A DNA stretch of 37,665 bases from Candidatus Acetothermia bacterium (GCA_022683945.1 JAJHSH010000029.1:1-37665); one strand, 5' to 3'. Positions 15,469 through 22,417 are shown, counted from the first letter of the stretch. The notes: generated by a model from the letters alone, not told the origin. Program-made: numbers and translations.

Positions 15469-15878
15469 ATCTCATCGAGCTCATCCCGACCGCCAACGCG
15501 ACGCTCAATCTGCTCAGCTTGATCTCGTTAAGCTGGGGATTCTACTTCATCAGACACGGGCAGAGAGAGTCTCACCAGCGCGCGATGCTCACGGCCTTTG
15601 CGTTCTCGGTGCTCTTCTTGGTGCTCTATCTGATTCGCTGGTCGCAGACGGGGCCGACGCCCTATCTGGGGCCCTTTCGTCCTCTCTATCTTCTGATTTT
15701 GTGGACGCACACGCCCTTAGCGGCTCTTACACCGTTCTTAGCCGTCGTCACGCTACGCAGTGCGCTGCGCAAAGATTTCGCTCAGCACAAGAGACTGGCG
15801 CGCGTGACCTTTCCCGTCTGGATCTACGTCTCGCTCACGGGTCTAATAATCTACGGGATGCTGCACTATCTGCGCTGA
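15465..15878 (+). CDS. DUF420 membrane protein, oxidase assembly candidate
   Basis: 137-aa membrane protein of the DUF420 family with four hydrophobic segments. Conserved polar sites include WGFYFIRHGQRESHQRAM and HTPLAALTPFLAV and the HKRLARVTFP tail. Bacillus YozB-type DUF420 proteins occur beside heme O/A synthesis genes and have been tied to aa3 oxidase maturation. The position directly after ctaB fits that. ATG 15465 overlaps the ctaB stop as ATGA. Its 3' end overlaps the convergent nucleotidyltransferase gene by 13 nt. Confidence 0.85.
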   Translation: MNLIELIPTANATLNLLSLISLSWGFYFIRHGQRESHQRAMLTAFAFSVLFLVLYLIRWSQTGPTPYLGPFRPLYLLILWTHTPLAALTPFLAVVTLRSALRKDFAQHKRLARVTFPVWIYVSLTGLIIYGMLHYLR

Positions 15879-17122
15879 GAGATGATCTGCTTGGGCTTGG
15901 CGTAGTAACGCGTATTGCTCTCGACGTTTTTCAGAACTAATGTTCCGGGGCCGATCTCGCAGCGCGCACCAATTAAGACGCCGGGCATGAGCATCGCGCA
16001 GATCCCGATATGCGTCTCACGTCCTACTATGGCCCCTAATTTGTGCAGCCCGGTCTCGATGCGCTGGCCCTTCACTGTCGGGCGAATTGTCTTGCGGTCG
16101 TTGCGCACGTTGGCCGTCACGGTGCCCGCGCCGATCTTGACACCCTCAGCGAAGATCGAATCGCCGAAATAACCCGAATGCGTCGAGCAGTCTTTCTCAA
16201 AGATCGAGCGCGCGACTTCGGCATGAGCACCGATCACCGTGCCGTCTTCTAAATTAGCATAATCGCGCACCAGCGAGCCGGTGCCAATAATACAGCGATT
16301 GCCAATATAACACGGCCCTTTGATCACGGCGTGCTCCAAGATTTTGGTCTGCTCGCCGATCCACACCGGGCCTTCAATAAGAGCGCTCTTGTGAATCTGC
16401 GCCGACGGCGCGATCTTCTGTTCTGTGATCTCTTTGTCCATCAAGCGTCGCGCGAGAGCGAAGAGATCCCAGGGGTACTTCAGCGTGGGCGGCTCTTCGT
16501 CTATCTGCAGAACGCGCACGGAATGCGTGCGCATCATCTCTCTCAGAGCCTCTTCAAATGCGTACGGGTGCTCTGGAATCCGTCTATAGAAGTCAAAGAA
16601 GCTCTGCGATAAGAGATAGATTCCGGCGACGCGCGTGCGCGAAGGCTCTGTGCCCGGTGCGGGCTTCTCAATAAGATCTATGACGCGATCCCCTTCGAGC
16701 TTCAGCATCCCATACTCTTGAGGTCGTTCGGTGGGGCAGCCCACCAAGACGGCGGGCGCGTCGTCCGACTGCATCAGCCGCGAGATCAACCGATCGCCGC
16801 TGATGTGCTGCGGGTTGAGGACCAAAAAGCGCTCGCGCAAGAGCGCTTGGGCGCAGCGCAGCGCGTCCCCCATGCCCCGCGGCTGCTCTTGTACGGCATA
16901 CGAGAGCTTCAGCCTCCACTGCGAGCCATCGCCCAGTCCTCTCTCCAGAGCACGATCGGGCGACTGCACGATGAGAATCTCTTCGATCTGCGCCCGCTGC
17001 AACGCGGCGAGCGTGTGAACAATAATGGGCTTTCCCAATAGAGAGAAGAGGCTCTTATGCGCGCCTTCAGCCAGAGGCCAGAAGCGCGAAGATTCGCCCG
17101 CAGCCAGAATAACCGCTTGCAT
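15866..17122 (-). CDS. GlmU-like bifunctional sugar-1-phosphate nucleotidyltransferase/acyltransferase
   Basis: 418-aa two-domain protein. The N-terminal nucleotidyltransferase has the signature VILAAGESSRFWPLAEG near residues 4-20 and the Lys-containing VIDLIEKPAPG. The C-terminal half is a left-handed beta-helix of hexapeptide repeats (IGEQTKILEHAVIKGPCYIG; TVIGAHAEVARSIF; GAIVGRETHIGICAMLMPG) with GIGAGTV-type turns. This is the architecture of archaeal-type GlmU/glucose-1-phosphate thymidylyltransferase proteins that make activated amino sugars for envelope glycans. Exact sugar unclear. ATG 17122 after GAGAGG is chosen over an upstream opening at 17170. Confidence 0.85.
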   Translation of the reverse strand: MQAVILAAGESSRFWPLAEGAHKSLFSLLGKPIIVHTLAALQRAQIEEILIVQSPDRALERGLGDGSQWRLKLSYAVQEQPRGMGDALRCAQALLRERFLVLNPQHISGDRLISRLMQSDDAPAVLVGCPTERPQEYGMLKLEGDRVIDLIEKPAPGTEPSRTRVAGIYLLSQSFFDFYRRIPEHPYAFEEALREMMRTHSVRVLQIDEEPPTLKYPWDLFALARRLMDKEITEQKIAPSAQIHKSALIEGPVWIGEQTKILEHAVIKGPCYIGNRCIIGTGSLVRDYANLEDGTVIGAHAEVARSIFEKDCSTHSGYFGDSIFAEGVKIGAGTVTANVRNDRKTIRPTVKGQRIETGLHKLGAIVGRETHIGICAMLMPGVLIGARCEIGPGTLVLKNVESNTRYYAKPKQIISQRR

Positions 17123-17148
17123 CGTCAGATTCCTCTCTTTACGTTTCT

Positions 17149-17240
17149 GTAGGAGCAGACCGCCCCTCACCCCTCCCTGGCCCTCCCCGCTTGCGAGGAG
17201 GGAATGGGTGGGGAAGGGAGAGGGATCAGTTCGCTCCTAC
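17149..17240. repeat. Palindromic C/G-rich repeat, copy 3, with GTAGGAGC outer arms
   Basis: Outer arms GTAGGAGC (17149-17156) and GCTCCTAC (17233-17240) enclose a C-rich/G-rich palindrome with inner stem CCCTCC-C-CGC / GCG-A-GGAGGG. The right arm lies inside the last codons of hutI (GRVGAN and stop), so the hutI C-terminus is probably built from repeat sequence. Confidence 0.7.
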
Positions 17241-18482
17241 TCTTCCCGCGCAGATCACCGCGCGCACAAAACGCCCCTCGTGTCCAATAAAGTACGGGAT
17301 CTGTTTATAATTCTCTAAGTCGAGAATGACGAGATCGGCGCGCTTGCCCGGCTCCAGACTGCCCAGCTTCTCAGCACGTCGCACCGCTGCCGCAGCGTTG
17401 AGCGTCGCCGCTGTCAGGGCTTCTTCGACGGTCATCTTCATCTTTAAGACCGCGAGCGCCATCATGAAGAACATCGAATAGATAAGACAAGTCCCGGGGT
17501 TGAAATCGGTTCCCAACGCTACGGCCAATCCGGCTTCAATCATCTTACGGGCGGGCGCGTATGCAGCGTTGAGCGAGAAGGCCGTCCCCGGCAAAAGCAC
17601 TGCGACAACACCGGCTTCTTTCATGGCAGCAATCCCGCGATCCGATATGTGCAAGAGATGATCTGCCGAGAGGGCTTGCAGCTCACCGGCCAGCTCGGCC
17701 CCACCGAGAGGACTCAGCTCATCCGCGTGAATCTTCAAACCCAACCCCGCTACGCGACACGCCCTCAACATCTCGCGGCTCTCGTCTATACTAAAAAAGC
17801 CCTGCTCGCAAAAGACATCCCCGAACTCAGCTAACGCTTCTCGTTGCACGCGCGGCAGCATCTCTTCGATGATCTCTCGAATATACCGAGACTTCTCGAC
17901 ACCGGCGGGCACGGCATGAGCGCCGCAGAACGTCGGCACGATCTCAAGGCCCTCACCCCCAACCCCTCTCCCGTCTGAACGGGAGAGGGGTGGCGTAGCC
18001 GGGGTGAGGGCCTCCCTCAATCTCTGGATGACGCGCAAGAGCTTCAACTCGCTCTCGGTGTCCAGCCCATAGCCGCTCTTAATCTCTATAGTCGTCGTTC
18101 CCAAGCGCATCATCTCTAACAGAAATTTTTTCGAAAACTCATAAATTTGATCTTCGGAAGCCTCACGCACTCGCTCTACGCTGGTCAAGATGCCCTTGCC
18201 GTACTTTTCGCCCTGACAGCGGGCTAAGAATTCACCTTCGCGGGTGCCGTAAAAAACCGCGTGCGTGTGGGGATCTACCAGGCCGGGAATGGCGACTCCT
18301 CCTTGAGCATCGAAGACGTTCTTGGCATGAGGCGCCTCTTTCATGGGACCGATGCGAACGATCTTGCCCTGTTCGATCTGTATGTAAGCACTCTGTATCA
18401 CCGTTAACTTCCGCATGGCATGGCCGCGGAGGGGTCTTATCCCCTGGGGCGTGACCAACTGCCCGATGTTGGTAATCAGCAT
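17226..18482 (-). CDS. hutI: Imidazolonepropionase with a repeat-encoded insertion
   Basis: 418-aa amidohydrolase that opens imidazolonepropionate in histidine degradation. Metal ligands His72 and His74 are in DPHTHAVFYGTR. Family motifs IEIKSGYGLD (133-142), FCGAHAVP, HADELSPLGG (252-261) and GTDFNPG (324-330, Asp326) are all present. Between VIQRLREAL and LEIVPTFCG lie about 20 residues (TPATPPLSRSDGRGVGGEG) encoded by a palindromic repeat that relatives lack. No other hut gene is in the window. ATG 18482 lies 9 nt after a perfect TATAAT, so the message is probably leaderless. Function is likely retained, since the insert falls between conserved blocks. Confidence 0.92.
   Translation of the reverse strand: MLITNIGQLVTPQGIRPLRGHAMRKLTVIQSAYIQIEQGKIVRIGPMKEAPHAKNVFDAQGGVAIPGLVDPHTHAVFYGTREGEFLARCQGEKYGKGILTSVERVREASEDQIYEFSKKFLLEMMRLGTTTIEIKSGYGLDTESELKLLRVIQRLREALTPATPPLSRSDGRGVGGEGLEIVPTFCGAHAVPAGVEKSRYIREIIEEMLPRVQREALAEFGDVFCEQGFFSIDESREMLRACRVAGLGLKIHADELSPLGGAELAGELQALSADHLLHISDRGIAAMKEAGVVAVLLPGTAFSLNAAYAPARKMIEAGLAVALGTDFNPGTCLIYSMFFMMALAVLKMKMTVEEALTAATLNAAAAVRRAEKLGSLEPGKRADLVILDLENYKQIPYFIGHEGRFVRAVICAGRVGAN
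17947..18013. repeat. Palindromic C/G-rich repeat, copy 4, inside hutI
   Basis: Outer arms AGGCCCTCACCCC (17947-17959) and GGGGTGAGGGCCT (18001-18013) are perfect 13-bp inverted copies. The inner stem CCCCTCTCCCGT / ACGGGAGAGGGG (17963-17974, 17979-17990) is a perfect 12 bp around CTGA. The element stays open in the hutI frame. Confidence 0.9.
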
Positions 18483-18491
18483 GGTGTAAAG

Positions 18492-18531
18492 ATTATACTC
18501 GAAGTCTGCAGACAGCGTAAGCGCCCTTACA
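18492..18531 (-). promoter_or_regulatory. hutI promoter with a Crp-type operator
   Basis: On the minus strand, TGTAAGGGCGCTTACG (18531-18516) resembles the 16-bp operator found twice downstream in the window. TATAAT (18497-18492) follows with 18 bp between. There is no good -35 box; the operator occupies that place. TATAAT starts 26.5 bp from the operator centre, against 29.5 bp at the two better sites. The predicted start is about 3 nt before ATG 18482. Confidence 0.55.
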
Positions 18532-18560
18532 GTTTGCCCCCGGCTCGATCTCTGATAATT

Positions 18561-18995
18561 TCAAAGTTCGCGTTTGAAGAGCCATTGCTCCAGCGCAAAC
18601 TTGCCTGGTCCCATCAGCAGCAGAACAACTCCTAAAGCAAAGAGAGAGAAATCTATATCCCAGAAGCGAGAGAGCCCCAGAGGGTCTTTACCCGCAGCCA
18701 GCCCCGCAGGCAATTTGGCTACGAACGTCGCCACAGCCATAACAATAGCAAGCAAAAGCCCACTGTAGCGTGTGAAGATCCCCAACAACACTGCCAATCC
18801 ACCAAGCACCTCAAGCCAAGCGACTAAAGGAGCCACCCCGTGAGCGAAGGGAATCTGCCATTTGACAAACGCCTCGGTATAGCCGGCAAGATCAGTCACG
18901 TGCCTCCACCCATACATAAGGAAGATGAGTCCTAAAGCCAACCTCACTATCAACAGTGCCATATCTTTCCGTTCTTGAAGTAATTGAGCTAGCAT
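18561..18995 (-). CDS. DoxX-family membrane protein, second copy
   Basis: 144-aa DoxX-like protein with four hydrophobic helices. Motifs include ALGLIFLMYGWRHVTDL, WLEVLGGLAVLLGIFTRYSG and the final LEQWLFKREL, the last echoed in the first DoxX protein. The frame opens at 19046, but ATG 18995 with AGGAGG 6 nt upstream is clearly the better start. It lies behind its own operator/TAGAGT promoter, even though the AhpD-fold gene upstream ends only about 80 nt away. DoxX proteins often accompany redox or thiol-stress genes, which matches the neighbours here. Molecular activity unknown. Confidence 0.87.
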   Translation of the reverse strand: MLAQLLQERKDMALLIVRLALGLIFLMYGWRHVTDLAGYTEAFVKWQIPFAHGVAPLVAWLEVLGGLAVLLGIFTRYSGLLLAIVMAVATFVAKLPAGLAAGKDPLGLSRFWDIDFSLFALGVVLLLMGPGKFALEQWLFKREL

Positions 18996-19023
18996 GGGGA
19001 ACCTCCTGAGTTGTGGTTGCGAT

Positions 19024-19066
19024 ACTCTACTCGTTGAAGCTGCCAAAAACTGTAAGCCAGCTTACA
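19024..19066 (-). promoter_or_regulatory. Crp/Fnr-type class II-like promoter of the second DoxX gene
   Basis: TGTAAGC-CA-GCTTACA (19051-19066) is a perfect 7-bp inverted repeat. On the minus strand it is followed after 21 bp by TAGAGT (19029-19024), a 4/6 -10 box. No -35 consensus is present; CAGTTT stands there. The spacing puts the operator centre near -41.5. The 19688-19730 site has identical geometry. Confidence 0.7.
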
Positions 19067-19073
19067 ACAAAAC

Positions 19074-19631
19074 TCAATACCGATACCCTCGCGCTTCGTC
19101 CTCGCTGAACTCCACGCCCAAGCCCAATGCTACCCGATTGACGAAGTTAAAATAGCTCACAATGAGATTGATAGATAAAATCTCTTCGTCACCGAAGCCC
19201 GCTTGCCTCAGTATAGCAACGTCATTGCCACTTACAGCTGAAGGCTCGCACGTCAGCTTTTGTGCATAGTCAAGCATCGCACGCTCTTTGGAGTCTAGCG
19301 GCACTTGGGTATAGTCGCGCTGCACTTGCTCTATAAAAGCCTCGTCTTTGACATACGCTCGGAGCGCTTCGGCGTGATGGCACACGCAGTAGGTACATTG
19401 ATTGAGCGCCGAGACGACGGTCGCCAACAACTCGCGCTGTCGCCGAGAAAGACCTGATGGCCCGAACATAATAGTTTTGTAAAAATTCAGGTGCGCCAGC
19501 ATTGCGTTGGGCTGAAGACTGTGGACTTTTATAATATTGGCGACCTTGCCACGAGATCTCTTGATCTCTTCGTAGCATTCTTTGAGTCTGCCCTGAGCTT
19601 CTAGCTCATCAATGACGCGAATCCAGGCCAT
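19074..19631 (-). CDS. AhpD-fold peroxidase-related protein
   Basis: 185-aa protein of the carboxymuconolactone decarboxylase/AhpD superfamily, peroxidase-related subgroup. The active-site motif CTYCVCHHAEAL (near residues 79-90) supplies the CxxC pair plus His used in peroxide or alkylhydroperoxide reduction. The N-terminal VIDELEAQGRLKECYEEIKR and C-terminal YFNFVNRVALGLGVE blocks are typical. ATG 19631 follows GAGGTGA at 6 nt. It is divergent from the His-rich protein/cupredoxin pair, sharing a 122-nt control region that holds one operator. Confidence 0.87.
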   Translation of the reverse strand: MAWIRVIDELEAQGRLKECYEEIKRSRGKVANIIKVHSLQPNAMLAHLNFYKTIMFGPSGLSRRQRELLATVVSALNQCTYCVCHHAEALRAYVKDEAFIEQVQRDYTQVPLDSKERAMLDYAQKLTCEPSAVSGNDVAILRQAGFGDEEILSINLIVSYFNFVNRVALGLGVEFSEDEARGYRY

Positions 19632-19687
19632 TGTCGCTCACCTCACGAGAGTGATCTTACAGTCTGACAGAAGCTTTGGGCAAGTGC

Positions 19688-19730
19688 TGTAAGCTCGCTT
19701 ACAGATTTCCCAAGAGGAAGAGCGTAGAGT
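19688..19730 (+). promoter_or_regulatory. Crp/Fnr-type class II-like promoter of the His-rich protein/cupredoxin pair
   Basis: TGTAAGC-TC-GCTTACA (19688-19703), 21 bp, then TAGAGT (19725-19730). The -35 position holds CAGATT, a poor match. The operator centre is 29.5 bp before the -10 box, which predicts -41.5, the classic class II activator position. It lies between divergent genes and may also affect the AhpD-fold gene. Confidence 0.72.
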
Positions 19731-19753
19731 CAGTCTGTGGAGGTAGATAACTG

Positions 19754-20302
19754 ATGCGTGAAATACTTTTAGGTTTAGCCATAGCTGCGGCTCTCGTTGT
19801 GGGCATAGCCCTGTTTTACGGAGGCACGGGGAGCAAACTCGATGCCAGAGACCAAGTTCTTGCGAACGGGTTTAAACAGTTGCGCGAGTTTTTGAGCGAC
19901 AGCCCCATCCAACCGGCAATGCCCGAACATCTCATCAAGATACTTGAAGACGGAACCGGGTTCTTCTTGCACTTTGACAAGCCCGTCGGACAAGACAAGC
20001 AGGTCTTATGGCTCGGCACGATGATCCCCGGACGATTCTGTAAATCCGACGAAGAGCGGGTGCGCCAGACCCACGGCCCCGGCTTTGTGCATTTTCACCA
20101 GAAGTTCATTCCGGGCAACGATCCCAACGCTGGCCACGGCGGCAAGGGCGGCGAAGAGGGCTTCTGGTTCCGCCATATCGCCGTCACGGATATTCCCCAT
20201 GGCGATATGAGCGCTATGATGGCCGGCACGGGTGTGCCGTGGGGGCCGGTCAGTCCGGGAATTGATATGAACTTCATGCCCACGCCTGCCCCGGAGTGCT
20301 GA
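19754..20302 (+). CDS. Membrane-anchored His-rich protein of unknown function
   Basis: 182-aa protein with an N-terminal signal anchor (ILLGLAIAAALVVGIALFYG). The exported part holds a conserved-looking His/Gly-rich core: FVHFHQKFIPGNDP, NAGHGGKGGEEGFWFRHIAV, then PGIDMNFMPTPAPEC. Several His plus Cys residues (in GRFCKSDEE and the terminal PEC) could bind a metal, but no known motif such as CxxCH is present. I do not recognise the family. It starts at ATG 19754 behind GGAGG and overlaps the cupredoxin gene by 1 nt. The pair is therefore expressed together, suggesting extracytoplasmic redox or metal work. Confidence 0.75.
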   Translation: MREILLGLAIAAALVVGIALFYGGTGSKLDARDQVLANGFKQLREFLSDSPIQPAMPEHLIKILEDGTGFFLHFDKPVGQDKQVLWLGTMIPGRFCKSDEERVRQTHGPGFVHFHQKFIPGNDPNAGHGGKGGEEGFWFRHIAVTDIPHGDMSAMMAGTGVPWGPVSPGIDMNFMPTPAPEC

Positions 20303-20823
20303 TGAAAACACTATGGAGCCGTCGCAGGGTGTTGAGCGCGCTCGGCACCGGAGCTTTCGCTGGAGCCCTGGGAGGCCTTCTAACGGGCTGCAAGCACGAA
20401 AAATTCTCTGCGCAGCGGGTCATTCAGATCGGCGGTCCCAAAGGCGAGATGGTCTTCATTCCTGATCGGCTCAAGATCAAGCCCGGCGAGACCGTCACTT
20501 GGGTTCTGCAATCGGGCGGCCATACCGTGACGGCCTATCACCCCAAAAATCACAGTGCGTACCAAGCCCGGATTCCCAACGAAGCTGAGCCGTGGGATTC
20601 TGATCTCTTAGTAGAAAAGGGCGCGACGTTCGCGTGGACTTTTGACAGAGAGGGCGTCTATAACTATTTCTGTCGTCCGCACGAGAGCGTCGGCATGGTA
20701 GGAGCGATACTCGTGGGACGCCCGCTCGATGGGCCGGGGCTAGCTCTCCCTCAAGCGGAGTTACCCGCGCTGGCACGCAAGAAGTTCGAAGAATTGATCG
20801 CCTGGGCTAAGAGCGAGTCGTGA
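20302..20823 (+). CDS. Cupredoxin (plastocyanin/halocyanin-like), Tat-type lipoprotein
   Basis: 173-aa blue-copper-type protein. The N-terminus carries a twin-arginine-like signal (SRRRVLSALGTGAFAGALGG) that ends in a lipobox LTGC with Cys30. The cupredoxin fold spans about 40-140. Copper ligands are His74 in GGHTVTAYHP, Cys124 and His127 in YFCRPHESVGM, and Met132. ATG 20302 overlaps the previous stop as TGATG. Family role: single-electron transfer outside the membrane. Its partner is probably the His-rich anchored protein upstream. The 3' end overlaps the convergent regulator gene by 17 nt. Confidence 0.9.
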   Translation: MKTLWSRRRVLSALGTGAFAGALGGLLTGCKHEKFSAQRVIQIGGPKGEMVFIPDRLKIKPGETVTWVLQSGGHTVTAYHPKNHSAYQARIPNEAEPWDSDLLVEKGATFAWTFDREGVYNYFCRPHESVGMVGAILVGRPLDGPGLALPQAELPALARKKFEELIAWAKSES

Positions 20824-21514
20824 TCGTTTGCAGTCTCTGAAGATCGTTGATGACCAGTCGCCCGCGCCGTCGTCCAATCACCCCCGCCCGGCGGAGCTGG
20901 TTGAGCAGCAGCGTGGTCGTTTCGCGCGTGCTGCCGATCAGCTCCGCTAGCTCTTGATGCGTCAGTTTCAGGGCGATCTCAATCCCCTGCGGTGTTTTCT
21001 GGCCTTCTTCGTGGGCCAAGCGTTCTAAGAGGCGCGCTAACCGCGTCGGCACGTCTTTGAAGAGCAGATCTTCGAGTTTGATCTGAAGCTCACGAAACTG
21101 ATCGCCAACCCATTTCGTCAATCGCAGTGCTAGCTGGGGTCGCTCTTGCGCAAAACGTACTAATTCGTCTTTGGGGATCAGACACAACTCAGAGTCTTCT
21201 AACGCTTGAGCGATGAAACGATAAGGTTCACGTCGCTCGCTGAAGACCAGCTCGCCGAAGGGCTGTCCCGGACGGCAGATTGCTGTAGTGAACTTGCGCC
21301 CGCGCTCGTCGAGATAGACGAGCTTCACCCGGCCTTTCATAAGAAAATAGACGGTCGTATTAGGATCGCCGGGAAGATAGATAGCTTCTCCACGTTTGTA
21401 TTTGCGACCCTTCGTGTAGCGACTCAGCTCCCGCATATCTTCCGGACTGAGAGCGTCGAAAATATTGATCCCCAACACACACCAGAAGTTGCGCGATTCC
21501 AGTTCAGCCTGCAT
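20807..21514 (-). CDS. Crp/Fnr-family transcription regulator
   Basis: 235-aa regulator with an N-terminal cyclic-nucleotide-binding-like beta-roll (GEAIYLPGDPNTTVYFLMKG; RPGQPFGELVFSERREP) and a C-terminal winged helix. The recognition helix region is LTHQELAELIGSTRETTTLL. The FNR four-cysteine iron-sulfur pattern is absent. ATG 21514 lies about 6 nt after a possible -10 box TAAACT, with TTGTAA 17 bp further up, so it may be leaderless. Its tail overlaps the cupredoxin gene. The nearby TGTAAGCnnGCTTACA operators have the symmetry expected for this family (GTA-N8-TAC, TGTAA-N6-TTACA), making it the likely local regulator. Confidence 0.9.
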   Translation of the reverse strand: MQAELESRNFWCVLGINIFDALSPEDMRELSRYTKGRKYKRGEAIYLPGDPNTTVYFLMKGRVKLVYLDERGRKFTTAICRPGQPFGELVFSERREPYRFIAQALEDSELCLIPKDELVRFAQERPQLALRLTKWVGDQFRELQIKLEDLLFKDVPTRLARLLERLAHEEGQKTPQGIEIALKLTHQELAELIGSTRETTTLLLNQLRRAGVIGRRRGRLVINDLQRLQTITTRS

Positions 21515-21532
21515 TTTTTCAGTTTACTGAGG

Positions 21533-21570
21533 TTTGCACAGATTTACAAATACGGCCTCTCTAGTATAAT
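21533..21570 (+). promoter_or_regulatory. Promoter still preceding the ABC transporter remnant; overlaps regulator promoter
   Basis: TTTACA (21543-21548, 5/6), a 16-bp spacer and TATAAT (21565-21570) end 7 nt before ATG 21578. The interval also contains TTTGCACAGATTTACAAA (21533-21550), a near-palindrome that could serve the divergent Crp/Fnr gene. Confidence 0.6.
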
Positions 21571-21577
21571 GAGGGCT

Positions 21578-21821
21578 ATGATCGTCATCGAAGTCGAACG
21601 GTTGACAAAAAGATTCGGCGATCTTGTGGCTGTCAACGATCTCTCTGATGCAAACTCTTGTGCAGTTCCTGCCGCTCACACCTCTGATGCAAGCGCTGCG
21701 CGCCGTCGCGCTCAACGACGCATCTCTTATCTCCTTGGGCCCAGAGCTCTTGCAGGTCGGCCTTTGGCTGGCCGCGACGTTTCTGCTCGCCGCCAAAGTC
21801 TTCAAATTCCGCACCGACTAA
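21578..21821 (+). pseudogene. Deletion remnant: ABC ATPase N-terminus joined to ABC-2 permease C-terminus
   Basis: From ATG 21578 the first 23 or so codons read as a typical ABC ATPase start (MIVIEVERLTKRFGDLVAVN, then DLS), after which similarity stops well before Walker A. From about 21648 a different frame encodes the typical end of an ABC-2 permease (FLPLTPLMQALRAVALND; ELLQVGLWLAATFLLAAKVF) and stops at 21821. The simplest explanation is one internal deletion removing nearly all of an adjacent ATPase-permease gene pair, with a junction around 21640-21650. The promoter is preserved. No functional transporter can be made. Confidence 0.85.
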
Positions 21822-22417
21822 AAGAGCGATTGGGGCAATTCGCCCTGCAACGCTAGCGGCGGATCTTGCGTGAAATCTATCAGAGCCGCCTGCTCGCGCT
21901 TTAATGGCTCTTCGCTGAAGAGAATCACGTCGCTCCGTTCGGAGAACTGGCTGAGAATCTCTTGGTGATCCCACAGCGCAAGGCCAAGTCCTATGAGCGG
22001 TCGGCCCGCAGCCTCGTAGAAGATCTGGTAGCTCTGGCTGCTGTGATAGTGGACTTCGATTTCGGCATGGCGGCCCACGGCGGCGCGGGGCGCTGCCGGT
22101 GTAGCGCGGAGTATGACGGCGCTCGGCCCGGGCAATAGGCGCTCCAGCGCGCGCCGCAGGCGCGGCAGCAACGGAACCGTATAGAGCCGCAGCTCGGTCA
22201 TGCTCCCAATATAGAGCGCCAACGGTCTGTCGAGTTCTCTCTGGAGATCTTGGAGTCTCTGGGCGACCTTCGCCTGAAAGGCGTCGCCGCCGACCGCGTA
22301 GGCCGTATCGGTCGGAAAGACGACGATCTTCCCTGCGCTTATCGTCTGTTGGATGCGCTCTATGATTCTTGTTGACGGCTGACTCTTATAGTTTAAATGA
22401 AGCACCTCTGCTGCCAT
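21818..22417 (-). CDS. YrdC/Sua5-domain protein, divergent
   Basis: 199-aa protein of the YrdC/YciO/Sua5 fold. The N-terminal block IVVFPTDTAYAVGGDAF is typical of the nucleotide-binding cleft of threonylcarbamoyl-AMP synthases, which start t6A modification of tRNA. Other hallmarks are weak: the Lys/Arg cluster is reduced to QRELDRPLALYI, and the usual Ser-Ala-Asn motif near the C-terminus is not evident (GLGLALWDHQEI there). It may be a YciO-type paralogue without t6A activity. The frame opens at 22477, but ATG 22417 after GGAGG is the natural start. Its stop overlaps the pseudogene stop by 4 nt. Confidence 0.75.
   Translation of the reverse strand: MAAEVLHLNYKSQPSTRIIERIQQTISAGKIVVFPTDTAYAVGGDAFQAKVAQRLQDLQRELDRPLALYIGSMTELRLYTVPLLPRLRRALERLLPGPSAVILRATPAAPRAAVGRHAEIEVHYHSSQSYQIFYEAAGRPLIGLGLALWDHQEILSQFSERSDVILFSEEPLKREQAALIDFTQDPPLALQGELPQSLF

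Noticed and set aside
21533..21550. TTTGCACAGATTTACAAA as another copy of the TGTAAGC operator
   Set aside because: Half-site spacing and the second half do not match; kept only as a possible separate site in the regulator promoter.
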